Shown piece after piece: positions 35,728-51,765 of a stretch of DNA of 64,000 nucleotides. A program made the translations under genes and the position numbers. The notes beneath the pieces are model-generated. The model ran no database searches and was not told the DNA's origin. It saw nothing but the letters and a program-made list of their open reading frames with translations. The DNA comes from Juglans regia (lineage: Eukaryota; Streptophyta; Magnoliopsida; Fagales; Juglandaceae). Every line of letters starts with the position of its first letter. Position 1 is the first letter of the stretch. The DNA is taken from contig NC_049912.1 of the NCBI RefSeq assembly GCF_001411555.2, positions 18,398,341 through 18,462,340 of the forward strand. Reading direction: 5' to 3'.

Positions 35728-37050
35728 GGTCACATGTCCAAGAGTGACCCGCTCCTAATTTTATTCAAAAAAACAAAAACCTCACTTATGGTGAAGGAAA
35801 ACTGTCGTAACAACCAAGATACTAGGGAAATATAAATAGACAAGAAACTCACCCAAGCAACGACAACAACAACAAAAATAGCACCTATACCCTATTATAT
35901 TCCTTTTAAAGAATAAGACAACTTATTCCCCAAAATAATTTATTTACAATTTTTCCGAATATAAGGAAATTCCCCCCTATCCAATCTAATAAGACCTCGA
36001 ATGAGAGGAGGAATAGCTGAAGCAGAGACCATATGTCATTTGAGTCATTTGCACCTCTTCGTGCTAAACCATCTGCCACTGCATTAGTCTCTCTATAAGC
36101 ATGAGAGAAAGAAACCAGAAGCCCAGCTAACATTCTTTGTATTTCCTCCCAATAATCCTGCATGTACCACAGGCCACGTCTTTTCTGTTGTAACCAATTT
36201 ATCACTAGCATAGAATCAAGTTCAATCTCCACGTTCCTCAAACCCATCATACATACATGTCAAAGCCCATGGAACACACCCATTCCTTCAGCAAAATTAT
36301 TTGTGCTATGACCTATAAATGTTGCAAAAGCACATAAGACGTCCCCTTTGAAATTGTGAATAACCCTTCCCGCACCAGAAGGACCAAGATTTCCAAGAGA
36401 ACTCCCATCCACATTTAATTTAACCTATCCATCTATCAGACCCTTCCACCTTACCATTTTCAATGGTTGTTGTTGACGTGATTTTATAGGCAAATTCAGG
36501 CATCAAATCACCTGTTCATCACGTCTACTCAAGACCTTTACGTCTTTTAATTTTAATGCTGCCCATGATACCCAATGTTTAATAAAGGACCAAACGACGT
36601 GTACCGACTCCATAATACCCTCCATTCTTGCCTTACACCGTCTCCCCCAAAGCCTCCAAGATATAATTGATGGGATAATTCCAATCAATTGACCACAAGT
36701 AGACGGTTTTTGCGCCTTCCGATGCCAACACTCAACTTTCTCCTGCCATGATCGACCCACCAACCTCGGCATTCCCAGAGTCATTAAACATATATCCTAG
36801 ATTTGTTCCGCAAATTCACCTGTCGACAACACATGATTTTTATCTTCATATGCACATGCAGAACAACAGTTACATCTTGACACTAAAGGGATACCCACTC
36901 TACGAACTCTATCATCCAACAGCAAACCATCGTGCCAAGCCTTCCACATAATGGCTAAAGTTTTTTTTGGTAATGCAGAGTGCCATATACATCTTGCCCA
37001 AGAACAATTAGGCGCTTTAGTTCTAATACACTTTCATGCACTATGCACTA
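35681..37050 (-). mobile_element. 5'-truncated LINE fragment (zf-RVT and RNase H)
   Basis: Flanked by the 12-bp direct repeat TGAAGCCAAGAC (35669-35680 and 37051-37062). Minus-strand text from about 37020 reads CIWHSALPKKTLAIMWKAWHD, then VPLVSRCxxC-like zinc-binding reverse-transcriptase sequence. It continues with PSIISWRLWGRRCKARMEG (36784-36503) and an RNase H segment, VEIELDSMLVINWLQQKR, HAYRETNAVADGLARRGA (36250-35906). Its 3' end shares a TTCACCATAAGTGAGGTTT-like motif with the LINE at 11028-14571, so both are probably one family. The RT core is absent because of 5' truncation. Confidence 0.85.
35692..35723. repeat. GA microsatellite
   Basis: About 16 GA units directly at the 3' side of the LINE fragment. 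Confidence 0.85.
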
Positions 37051-37062
37051 TGAAGCCAAGAC

Positions 37063-37859
37063 CTCATACACCATGGTAATTAGAACTTGGCGTGTACTAG
37101 ATCCTTGACACCATCCAATGGATTGCTGATGCATTAGCTTTCCATTGGAGCTTACAAAAAGCCCACCCATATAAGATTAAAATTTAAAATAATTAAACTA
37201 AAAAAAACCTACATAGTATGCCGCCACCTCCGACACTAAGGTGGCGACCAGCAACCATGATCCAATGTCGTGGTGACGCTGGTAGGTGGCCGGTGGTTAT
37301 TGCCACCCTAAACAACACCAAATTGAATTTTTTTTTGTGATAATTATATAATTCCAACCATTTCTCGGAGTGGCGATACCCAAGCGACGGTCAGAATGAT
37401 ATCTAACGATTATCTTAAAAATAAATTAATGTTAGATCTTTTAGAAGTTTAGGATTTTATATATTTCTTTGAAATAAAAATAATCCATTATAGTTGAATC
37501 CATTGTAAAATTTGTAGAATATTGAGGTGGCACGTCAAAATTAGAGTGTAAAATGCGTATTTTATGTCCAATCGCAGCAATTGGCAAGTTATATATATAT
37601 ATATATATATAAATTTTATGTGCAGTCACTTTTTCGTGTTTATTATGCACTCTATTAATGTGATTAATTGTGCCATTTTTTTTAATATAAAATAACTGAT
37701 TTGAACAATCATATCAATAAAATGGCTAAAAAATATGTAAAAGTGGTTGTAACCAAACATACATGAGTAAGCAAATATTATATATATATAAATATATATT
37801 TTTGGCCATTAAATGCTTATTATTATAATTCTGAGATCAGGATACAAGCTTAAAATAAA
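37063..37859. other. Intergenic with TA microsatellites
   Basis: No gene supported. TA runs at 37592-37611 and 37782-37790. This lies downstream of the small gene at 37951-38196. Confidence 0.4.
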
Positions 37860-37950
37860 TCATTGCAAGAGAATGGAAAACAAAAAGAAAATTAAAAAAT
37901 ATATATTGTAAACATAATTAAGCTGACTCTGAGTGAGCGAGAGCCGTCCG

Positions 37951-38196
37951 TCATGGGGCGCAAGAGTGGTGCTCAGATTCCGAGACACGAGCTGCATAGA
38001 ATCTATCAATGTAGGCGGTGGCTTTGCAGTCGATACCTGGTTCGGCGGTCCAACCCCATCTGTCTTCATCACTAGGGCATAATCTTCTAACGTTGTCACC
38101 TTCATCCCAGTCATCATCTCTGCCGCTCCCACCTGAGAAGCATACCTTGAATATGTTGCAGATTGAGAATGAATTAGAAGATGACTTTCCTCCCAT
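37951..38196 (-). CDS. Small conserved-looking plant protein, 81 residues
   Basis: ATG at 38194-38196, stop TGA at 37951-37953. The product opens MGGKSSSNSFSICNIFKVCF and has a Gly/Asp-rich acidic middle (GGSGRDDDWDEGDNVRR). Its C-terminal part reads CPSDEDRWGWTAEPGID followed by YIDRFYAARVSE. From memory, short plant proteins of unknown function share a PSDEDRG-W-AEPGIDRKA-like block; I cannot name the family. It has no transmembrane segment or signal peptide. A TATA box lies about 115 bp upstream, and the leader is AG-rich. It looks like a genuine single-exon gene in a stretch free of transposons. Confidence 0.65.
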   Translation of the reverse strand: MGGKSSSNSFSICNIFKVCFSGGSGRDDDWDEGDNVRRLCPSDEDRWGWTAEPGIDCKATAYIDRFYAARVSESEHHSCAP

Positions 38197-38310
38197 CTCT
38201 CAAATTATCTTCTTCTCTCTTATGTGATTTAGGAGTATGGTGTATATGATTCTGAAAGAGCACGTACTCGACGCTGTTTGAGGCTGAAAGAGCATGAAAT
38301 ATCTCATCTG

Positions 38311-38320
38311 TATTTATAGT
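38311..38320 (-). promoter_or_regulatory. TATA box of the small gene
   Basis: Minus-strand ACTATAAATA, about 115-125 bp upstream of the ATG at 38196. This gives a predicted 5' leader of roughly 85-95 bases. A W-box-like TTGACC core lies further upstream near 38693. Confidence 0.6.
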
Positions 38321-39187
38321 GGGAGGAAAGGAAACCAACTAGCTAGGGAATCCATCCAAGACGTTGTTGGCTGGTCAGGATTAATAATTAAGAGAAATAT
38401 TTTGGATATCGAATTTGGGATCCAAATTTGTGTTGATTTTTATTTTAGTGATTAAAAACATATTTTTTAATAATATTATAAATTTTTTTATTTCTTTTAA
38501 ATGTTTATGATAATTAAAAAATTATATAAAAAAAATACTATTTAAAACTCAAATTCGAAACCCTTTTCATAATTAATGGACGGTCTAGATCAATTGAAAT
38601 GACAAGCAAAGAGAGAGATCTTCCTGGCTGTAAACCCAGATCATAAAAGCATTGGTGCATGTTTTGGCCCTCTGCTTTTCACAACTTTTCAGTTGACCCA
38701 AACAGTTGTGTCTGGTGGTACTGTTCTCTAGTGTTTTTGTTTCTTCTTCCTGTCACTTTCTTTTTACCAAGTCGATATCCTCTTTTTTTTCAAAATTTTT
38801 TTTATTAATTACTATTTATCATCTCATACTTTATATTTTATAAATAATACTCTTACATCTTATAAAAGTTATTTTCATATTTTATAAAAAAATTATAAAT
38901 ATAAAATATAAGAATAAATAATAATTAATACATAATATTCTTAATCCAGATGAATGTTGGTGAATCTTTTTATTCAATTCTTATTTTATTTTCCCCCTAA
39001 GTGGGCTCAAGTTTTTACGTACAAACAGAAAATACATCTTTTTAGTACCGTCTCTTGCTAACTCCTCCGCCAATGTAAAAGGCTTAATTTTTTATTCATC
39101 TCAAGCAATGATATATGAAGAATAACGTGAGTCACGAGGCCGTCTAGATGCATGGAATGGTTTGAAAGACAACTACAACATGCAAGT
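38321..39187. other. Upstream region of the small gene, otherwise empty
   Basis: AT-rich with no coding region seen. Confidence 0.4.
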
Positions 39188-39401
39188 GGCAGGTTTGAAG
39201 GGTGAGATGAGAATTTTATGTTTTGTTTTAGTGTTTAAAATATTATATTTTAATATTATTATTGTATTAAAATTTGAAAAAGTTGAATTGATATTTAAAA
39301 AAGTTGAATTATTTATTATATTTTATATGGAGATTTGAAAAATATGTAATGATGAGATGAGATGAAATGAAAATTTTGTGTCTCATCCCACCTCCAAATT
39401 G
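39188..39401. mobile_element. Tourist-like MITE
   Basis: Left end GGCAGGTTTGAAGGGTGAGA, right end TCTCATCCCACCTCCAAATTG. It is the same family as 56402-56626 in the opposite orientation (shared GAGATGAGAATTTT and TGTGTCTCATCCC). Confidence 0.6.
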
Positions 39402-39522
39402 ATCATCCTCCAATATATCTTTCTTCTGCAGAAAGTTCTTTGTTCTTGAGTATATATATATAGCTATATATATAGCTAGCTTTCTTATCGAAAATCAAAA
39501 TGAAAGAAGGAAAATCAAAAGC

Positions 39523-39777
39523 GTGTTGCTTGGTTGCTTTCTTTCTATCTTTCTTTCAGTTGTTTATTTATTATTTTGGGTTTCTTTTTTCCTTTTGGGG
39601 AACCTTTTGTGGAAGGCATTGGCTTGTAAGGCCTGGATTTTGAAAGAAAGTCCCCCACCCCTTATTTCAGCACTACTCTTAGCAGTGCATTCAAGCTGTC
39701 TACTTTTTTGGCATCTGAATCCCTTTACAGGAGACAGATTTTTTTGTTTGCTCATCTCCTACTTTTTAACAATATAG
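39523..39777 (+). CDS. Unsupported 84-codon hydrophobic ORF
   Basis: The product is rich in Leu, Phe and Ser with two or three hydrophobic stretches (FLSIFLSVVYLLFWVSFFLL). No homologue is recognised and no splice partners were found. Because it is T-rich sequence, hydrophobicity is expected by chance. TATATATAGC repeats at 39452-39480 lie just upstream. Confidence 0.15.
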   Translation: MLLGCFLSIFLSVVYLLFWVSFFLLGNLLWKALACKAWILKESPPPLISALLLAVHSSCLLFWHLNPFTGDRFFCLLISYFLTI

Positions 39778-39879
39778 GACGCACAAAATCTATCTTTGCC
39801 TTTAGCTTCTTTCATCAATCATCACATCTATTTATATAACTTTTATGGAATAACATTCTTTCTTTTTATTTATTTTTAC

Positions 39880-40060
39880 TGATAAGATAAAATAAATTGA
39901 GATTAAAGTTAAAAATTGAATAAAATATTATTAGAATATATATTTTTAATATTATTTTTATTTTGAGATATAAAAAAAATTAAATTTTTTATTTTATTTT
40001 ATATAAAAATTTTATAAAATTGTAATGATTAGATGAGATGAATTAAAAAAAATTATAAAA
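39880..40060. mobile_element. Tourist-like MITE remnant
   Basis: Core TTATTAGAATATATATTTTTAAT and right end TGTAATGATTAGATGAGATGA match the family. The rest of 39778-40715 shows no gene. Confidence 0.4.
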
Positions 40061-40715
40061 ACAAACTAGGCAGAGGATAGATTTATTTTAACATGTGTCG
40101 ATCGGTTGATTAGAACCCGATGATTAATAGTACTTTTTTCAATGATTCCCAAGAGAGGGTTGTTTTGACATTGACACAAAAAAATAAAAAATAAAAAATA
40201 AAATGACGCATTTATAATTAACAAGCTTTCGAATAGTTGGAGGCAAAATTTGATGTGCAACACAGCAATTATAACTTTAATAAAGTATAGATGGGACAAG
40301 ATGTAAGTCTCGATCGAAGAATACAATAAAGTTATAAAAGAGATTAAATTCTCCTCCGTCTTTTTCAAGGGGAGTTTCCTCTCCCGTACAACAGATTCGT
40401 AGCTTTGAGACGGTCCGGACGGACCAAACCATCACCTAAAAAAAAGAAAAATATAAACTGGCACATCTTTTGCGTGATGTAAAAAGAAAGAGTATTGCTA
40501 CAAAGTAATTATTATAATTGTGCACACATTATACGTTATGTGGCTGCTTCATGTCCTTTAACCTTCTCTTTTTTTTTTGGGATAAAATGCACCAGACCTT
40601 CTTCTCATAGATTCCCTCTCTCATCTCGGTCTCTCTCATCTGAGACTCTCTCTCTCATCAGCAACTCTTTATTTCTCATCAACTCTCAATGGCTGCTCCC
40701 GTTACGACACGTATA

Positions 40716-41450
40716 ATTTGGATGCGGTAAACAATGGCTGCTACCAAAACTTTTTCAAAAGAAAAAAAAGTCAACCTACCGACATATCAATCGTTTCACC
40801 AAATAGACGTTGTGTCGGCTCACTATTCAATCGATATAAAAAAATATTTTTTGTGACGGTTTCAATTCCACCGTTCGATATATTATGCAAAAGTGATGAC
40901 CAATATTTTTAATTCGAACGTTAGTTTACCATTAGTTCAAACGTTAAGTTCGTCCATATGCTCACTTATTTAACATTTACCATCGAGCTTTGTAAAATTC
41001 TCTACTAATTAAATTGTGACCCGATTGTGTAATCAATGTACGTACATTTTGGGAGAATACAAATAGCTCACGAAAAGAGTGGTCGGCACTAAAATCAACA
41101 TTCCGCTCATCGGTTGAAGTGCATCTCAACCTAATGAAAACATAGCAAGCAAAATGTCAAACATTCATAATTTATATAAGCCTCTACTCTTAACTCTTCA
41201 GCTTGGGCTTTAGCCTACCAAAAAATCTTTCAACAAGAGACATCCAATAAAACTGCATTGGTCCACCTAGCACGACCTTTCAAGGTAAATGCACTACTAA
41301 GTGAGCCATTACAAAAAAAGTAGGTGGAAAGATATGCTTGAATTTAAATAGTATCATTGCAATATCCTCTTTCATCTTCCTCAACACATCCAAATCTAAT
41401 ACTCGTGAGAACAAGTTTTTGATGAACATGCATAATACAAATTTGGCAAG
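40716..41450 (-). pseudogene. CACTA transposase (TNP2-type) C-terminal fragment
   Basis: The minus strand from 41412 to about 41199 reads LDVLRKMKEDIAMILFKFKH, then IFPPTFFVMAHLVVHLP, a stop, then VVLGGPMQFYWMSLVERFFG and RLKPKLK. This is the conserved IFPPAFFD..VHLP..GGPVQYRWMYP.ER-L..LK block of En/Spm TNP2 transposases. The adjacent 40715-40990 has AATTCGAACGTTAG and GTTCAAACGTTAAG repeats like those at 23730-24190. One in-frame stop and both flanking losses make it a fossil. Confidence 0.75.
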
Positions 41451-42363
41451 GGTTGAGGAAAGAACAAGAGAAAGCGTGATGCAACAGAGTTGAATTGGAC
41501 AAATCAGAGTATTTTTTACAGAGATTCTTTAGAGTTATAAGAGTTATGTTAAAGAGAAGTTAGATACATCATGCTAAGTACTCATTTTGGTGATTTAATG
41601 ATGTTTTGATTTTTTTCATCACATGGATGTTGATATGATTCCATATGGCTTAAATCTAAGTTATTAGCATGTTAATAAGTTCAGATACGATGTTTGGTTA
41701 TAAAGAGTTCATAGAGATTATAAGCTTAAAATCACATATAGTGTAAATTAAGTTATACGCATGCCACCGGTTGGATGAATTTCTCATAATAGATATTTGA
41801 TTCATGAAACTCTAAGGTCATATATGGAATAAGAATATGGATTATATGACGTTTGTGCAATTTGGTGGAATTTGGGTCCGCAATGCAAATAGCGAAAGTT
41901 TAGGGCCCAAATAGCAAATTCAGGTAAAGCTAGGGGCAATTTTGTAAATACTGATTTTAGTTTATTAAATTCTACAAATTTCATGATTCCTAACTCTAGT
42001 ACGTATTTTATTTCAGTTGCGATGATTTTTAAAACCCAGGAAGTTTGTAAGTTAACTTCTAATTTACTCTTGGATAATTTATTTATGATTCTTGTATAAA
42101 CATCACATCATGTTATAAATGTCATTTTGTTTATGAAATGTCATGTGATACATCATTGAGCATATGACTACTTGCATACATTACATGTGTTATGTTACTT
42201 TTGCAAAAATAATGAAAGAATACTATTCTAGCATAGTAGGTGAAAATGTCTTTTTAAGCATGAAGTACACTGCATGTTACAAAATGAACACATGTCATGA
42301 AATATTCTGTCATTAAACATAGCATGAAAACATTTTATCATGACCCAATGCTAGAATAGAGGA
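41451..42363. other. Unassigned repetitive-looking tract
   Basis: No coding frame. Together with 43354-43821 and 44746-45300 it may be one large decayed LTR interrupted by the two insertions below, because the interruptions fall between stretches of similar composition. I could not find termini. Confidence 0.25.
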
Positions 42364-43353
42364 TGTGGCGCCCTAGACCCCCATGTACGGGAACACAGGA
42401 ATCAAGACACCCGGATGATGACAACACGGTCACGCATCCCAACGATAGTGCCAAGTGTGTGTACATACAACATTGTACAATAACAACACAACGAATAATT
42501 AAAGTAAGTCAACTAAGTACCAGAATTTTTAATACAAATTTACATAAGTAAAACATTTAAATAGAGTTATACAGTATCCCAAAATAAAATATAATACAAG
42601 GCTAAATACAAAATCGAGTGATCTCATATCACTTCTCGGGCAGAGCCGAATCCTCAGGCTCACCCTCAGCATCATCTGTATCAAAATCTGCGTTACCATA
42701 AAACAGTACCGTAGGTAACTATAATTCAAACAACTCACAAGAATAAAAATGCATTAATGCAACCAACGTGCATGCATATGATGAAATATGCATTATGCTT
42801 AAAACATCATTTTCCCCGAACATGAATACTTTCCAACGCATGCCAAAATCCCATTTGGCTCAAAATATTTCTATAAAAACATTTTCCGAGAAAATGTTCC
42901 AAAACAATAATCCATCATTTTCCCAGAAAATTATTCACACAAAATTCTTATCCAACACACGCTATTTTTCCAGAAAATAGTCCAATAATCCATTTTATCG
43001 TATGCACCATGATCTCCCTTAGGGACCATCCGCACATTCTGGCGCCCTTCGTCACGCGAAATAAAAAGCAATGCCCAGTTCCGCCCCCAGCGCGTACATG
43101 ACTAAGCATCCTCTTGCCCCCGCCAGCAGAGGGGCCACGGAGTCGGCACGAGAGCGTTATCATCTCGTCCGATCCCGTGGTCGCCTAGCTACAACCCAAT
43201 GGACGTCACTCAGTGGAACACTAAAATTAACAAATTTAAAAATCATAAAATAAACCAACTAAAAATCCAACAAATTTAAAACAAAGAGAATAAAATTTTC
43301 AATTAATAAAAATAATCTTTCAATAAAAATATACTAAAATTCGGGGTGTTACA
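42364..43353 (+). mobile_element. Probable solo LTR
   Basis: Begins TGTGGCGCCCTAGACCCCC and ends ATTCGGGGTGTTACA, the same style as the large solo LTRs. It is 990 bp with a GC-rich patch at 43020-43200. The flanking 5-mers (GAGGA, TAAGA) do not match well, so insertion boundaries are less certain than for the others. Confidence 0.55.
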
Positions 43354-43821
43354 TAAGAACATCCTAGTGGAACTCCTCTGTCCACTCTGGAGTGAGTAAA
43401 AATGGAGAGTTAACCCCTGGGTTGACAACGAGCACTCAACGAGTTTCGAATGGATTCTTTTATGTAAAGAATTCCAAAGCAAAGTTGTATATGGCATCTA
43501 ATGCTGGTGGGTGCATATGTTATGATTATGAAATGTTTAATATCAACACATTGAAAAATATATTTGCGCAGCTCTTATGACATAGTCTTAACTTGAGTTG
43601 TGCTATGGTCACCGACAGGTACTCTTAGTGCAAATAGAGAACTGTGATGATATGTTATACATGTCATGATAGCTCTAATAACAAGAAGTACGTTTAAGAA
43701 AAAGATATTTTCTGTAAGAAAATGTGGATCAAAGTTTTCTGAAAGATGTTAAGGAATCTAGATGAAAGGCAAATACAGTTTTGTGCATATCATGCATACA
43801 TCTCATGTTTATCATCTATCA

Positions 43822-44737
43822 TAGGGCTAAGCAAAAATTTGAAAATCCAACTAAATCTGACTCCACTCCAACTTTGACAAAACGGGGTCAGGGTTAGATT
43901 TTTTTTTTTTTTTTTTTTTGTAATTTTTCAATCAGTGTCAAAGTCAAAGGTGTTGCTGGACCAACTCCGACTTTGATCCGATTCGACTCCAACACTCCGA
44001 CTCTGAATCTAATTCTGATATTGTACATATGTTATAACAATATGTATTTATCTATATATTTATCATATATACTAGTATAGTTATATAACTAGAATTTATA
44101 TAATTAAATTCAATAATATACTAGTATGAGCTAATTATTATAAAATAATATATTTATACTATAATATAAATAAAGTAATGATAGTTTAGTATATGTAAAC
44201 AACATAATATGACTATCATGCATAATCAAGTATAGAAATAAATTAGATATTAGTATATAAATAAGTCTAGTATAATAAATTAATAATACATATACTAATT
44301 TACTAAAGTATAATAACATGTAATTAGACACTCGAAAATCTAGTATATAATTAAGCTAGAAATAACTTAGACACTAGTATAATAACATGTAATACTAATG
44401 TATAACAATATGTAATTAGGCACTAAAAATAATATGTAATTAGACACGATGGTATAAGTCTAGTATAAAAATAAATTAGATATTAGTATAGAATTAAATT
44501 AGTAGCGAATGATTTAATTTTAGTTTTAAATTTTTTGGAAAAATTAAAATTTGAAATGTCACAATTTTTTTTAAAAAAAAAATTGGCTGAATATGTAGTT
44601 AAAAAAAAGTCCAAGACTAAAAGCTCAAATCCGACTCTGATTTGTCGAAGTTTGGATTTGAACTCCGACAAAGTCGGAGTCAGCGTCAGCGTCGGATTTA
44701 GGGGAATTTGACTCCAACTATTCGGTGCTTACCCCTA
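43822..44737. mobile_element. Non-autonomous hAT-like element
   Basis: Left end TAGGGCTAAGCA, right end complement TAGGGGTAAGCACCG. The 8-bp duplication ATCTATCA at 43814-43821 and 44738-44745 is perfect. Repeats of TCCGACTCTGA and GTCGGAGTC occupy the ends. A 20-odd T run lies at 43899-43919. No transposase. Confidence 0.85.
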
Positions 44738-44745
44738 ATCTATCA

Positions 44746-45625
44746 TGTATATCTTATCTATATGCAAGTTGGTCGTTTAATTTATTGAGATTTTAAGAAA
44801 TCTCACTGAGTTAGTTCCAACTAACATTCCCCACCAGAATGGTGGAAGTTGTAGCAGGACCAAACTTTGACAATCAAGATAGTGATGAACTCCAGCCTCT
44901 GGATACGAGTGATTAAGGATGAGCCCGACCCTGACCTCAAGTTGGAATTGGCTATGATATTTTTAGAGATGGTCCTGATTACCATGTAACGCCTCAAATA
45001 AATTATTTAAGTATGAAACCACTATAAAGTTGTCTGTAATAATGAAATTCTATCTCCCAATTTATGTTTGGACTTATACCTTACTATTGGGACCTCTTTT
45101 AAGTTTTAAGTAAAGTGTCATCTATCTATGGTTGATTTGAATATTGAGATGTTTAGTTCATTCTAGAGCAAAACTTTTAGAAGTCACGTTTTTCCGCTAC
45201 AATTATTACATAATGCTAGTTGCATACTAAGATGCATTGCATATTATCTGTCAAGAACGGAAGTATGTAACCATGTGTTCCAAATCTCCATTCCATCCCA
45301 AGTGAACATTGGGGCGGCACATGAATGATTCTGTTTTTTTTTTTTTTTTTGTTTACTTTTTCTGTTATCGTTCACAACAAATCTTTCTTTTCAGTTTGGT
45401 AGTTGCTTTACTTATTAAGCTATGGATACACAATTTCACCTCATGTAGGCATCTCATACGACCAAAAGGCCCTATAATAGTTTTACTTAAAAGGATGTGA
45501 GGCCTTATTTCAATGCTGACCCGAGCAAATTAATATGTTGGAAGATGACGGTTAAGAATCAATAATTGCACATATGCACGTATATACAATTTTAGGATTG
45601 TTTGTTTTTGTGAAAATTATGAAAA
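44746..45625. other. Intergenic, no gene seen
   Basis: Contains GATGAACTCCAGCCTCTGGA, GAGCCCGACCCTGACCTCAA and CATGTAACGCCTC, which recall LTR sequence of long-LTR Gypsy elements. No termini are defined. Confidence 0.3.
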
Positions 45626-45633
45626 CTCGAAAC

Positions 45634-46509
45634 TAGAGGTGTAATTAGTCCAGTCTAGTTGGTTCTTGGGGGGATTTTTGGACAGGACCAAAAATTTCAA
45701 TTCTCTCATTTTGCATCTCGAGACCAAACCAATTACACTTTTAGATCGGACTGGACCATTATCTATCGGTTCAATCCGGTTGGAACCAGTGCAAAATGGG
45801 CCAACATACAAAAGAGCCCAACATTTTTCTTCTATTTTCTTTTCTTAGCAAATAAATTAAATGATAAAAATTATATAAAATAATAAAATAAAAATCAAGT
45901 GTGTTCTTTACGGTAGATTATCTAATTAACTCATTCATAAAGCTATTAGTTATAATTATATTTATGATATTACTAACTTAGTACACAATACTTAATAGTA
46001 CATGTATGAATTATGATAGTTAATACATAATGGCCTATATTAAAATTTTAATATTTTAATGAATAATTGGTCCTTGGATATTTCACACTTGACTTGGGGT
46101 ATGTTACAAAAAAAATGTACCTAACTATTTCATTTAAGTGTAGATACTAGGTAACTAGAGTATGTATCATTGCATATAATGTTATGATTTATCATATAAT
46201 ATATTAGTTAATTGTCAATAGCATATTAGTTAATATTTAATATTATATTTAATATATATAGTCAATGATTATAAATTAGATAAAAATTACATAATCAATT
46301 TATACAACTATTATATAATATACTATATAAAAATAATTAAAAGTATATATATATATGTATTTCGGTCGATCTGGTCCGATCCAAAAAAACCATAACCTAG
46401 GATTGGACTGAAAACTGAACTTTTGCAAACTAATGGACCAAAACCGGACTAACCGGAACCGTTTGGTCCAGTCGGTCTTCTAGTCCGGACAGGTTAATTT
46501 ACACCCCTA
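45634..46509. mobile_element. Non-autonomous hAT-like element
   Basis: 876 bp with ends TAGAGGTGTAATTAGTCCAG and, complemented at the right, TAGGGGTGTAAATTAACCTG. The 8-bp duplication is CTCGAAAC (45626-45633) and CTTGAAAC (46510-46517), one mismatch. GGACTGGACC / CCGGACTAACCGG repeats lie near the ends. Confidence 0.85.
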
Positions 46510-46517
46510 CTTGAAAC

Positions 46518-47535
46518 CAATGTTCCACGTTTAATAAAAATTTATCTGCAAATTTGTTATTTGATGAATAAGGTACTTCAATATTGGATAAGGGACAAGG
46601 CCGTTATCTGCATATTTGAGGGAGAAATCGTGCCTAGCACAATGTCAACAATGTACCATGATGACCTATTTGCAGATTTTTAGAAGTGTGATTTCGAAAT
46701 CAAATATATATACATATATATATATATATATTTATATGAAATACATCAACCCAAGATCTACTTAAGGAGCAATAAATTCATTTCTAGAGCAACCCAGATA
46801 GATGTTGAGTTATCATTTTAAGCCAAGAAGGAAACCAATTTTTCTATAATCGATATGTCGTAATCAAATCTCTCTTGGAGTTACCGGAAACCTCGCATAT
46901 GTGATGATTAATTAGGTTGATTTGAGACCTAATTGGGTTGAAGATCATCACATAATTATTAATCATCACACTAATTAATTGGTACAACCACTAGATCAGT
47001 TACAGTGTAAGAAAGCTTAGTGAATAATGCTAGATACAATTCTAGAGTGTGCAAGTCTCGCGTATCCTTTTTAGAAAAAAGTAGAGTCCACCATTAAAAA
47101 AATAAAATTCTCACTTTCTCCAAAGGGGTGCGTGGAACTTATACATACTGGAATTGCATATATCATTTCTCATTTTTCAAATGGGGATAAATTACTTTAC
47201 AAAATTGTACTTCATTTTAAACATGATTGTGAAAAGGGTTGCGGAAAGAGTTGTGTTTATCATTTTTCTTATATAAAAAAAAAAATTAAATTTCCTTCAG
47301 TTTCGAAAGTTGAATCAACATCAAAAAAGCATTGGATGTAATATTACATAAAAATTATCTACCCATCAGTACTGTTTATTAGTACTACATGAAGTACCAC
47401 ACGACCATGCACAAGCATCTAACCATAAAGTACATATCTAACATTCATTATTAGCCATCCATCATTCAATGACAGCCTACCATACATACCTCCCTCCATC
47501 TCAGTAATATCACTGTCTTATTTGTTGGAGGATCA
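46518..47535. other. 3' flank of the aspartic proteinase gene
   Basis: No other gene seen. TA-rich microsatellite at about 46705-46735. The proteinase 3' UTR occupies the last part near 47535; the polyadenylation site was not assigned. Confidence 0.4.
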
Positions 47536-51720
<4,185 letters not shown>

Positions 51721-51765
51721 TGGAGCTCTTTTAATGCTACTACTTGTCTTTCCAGAATAAATAAA

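Noticed and set aside
42364..43353. A matching target duplication for the third solo LTR
   Set aside because: Flanks GAGGA and TAAGA differ at two of five positions, so I did not claim one.
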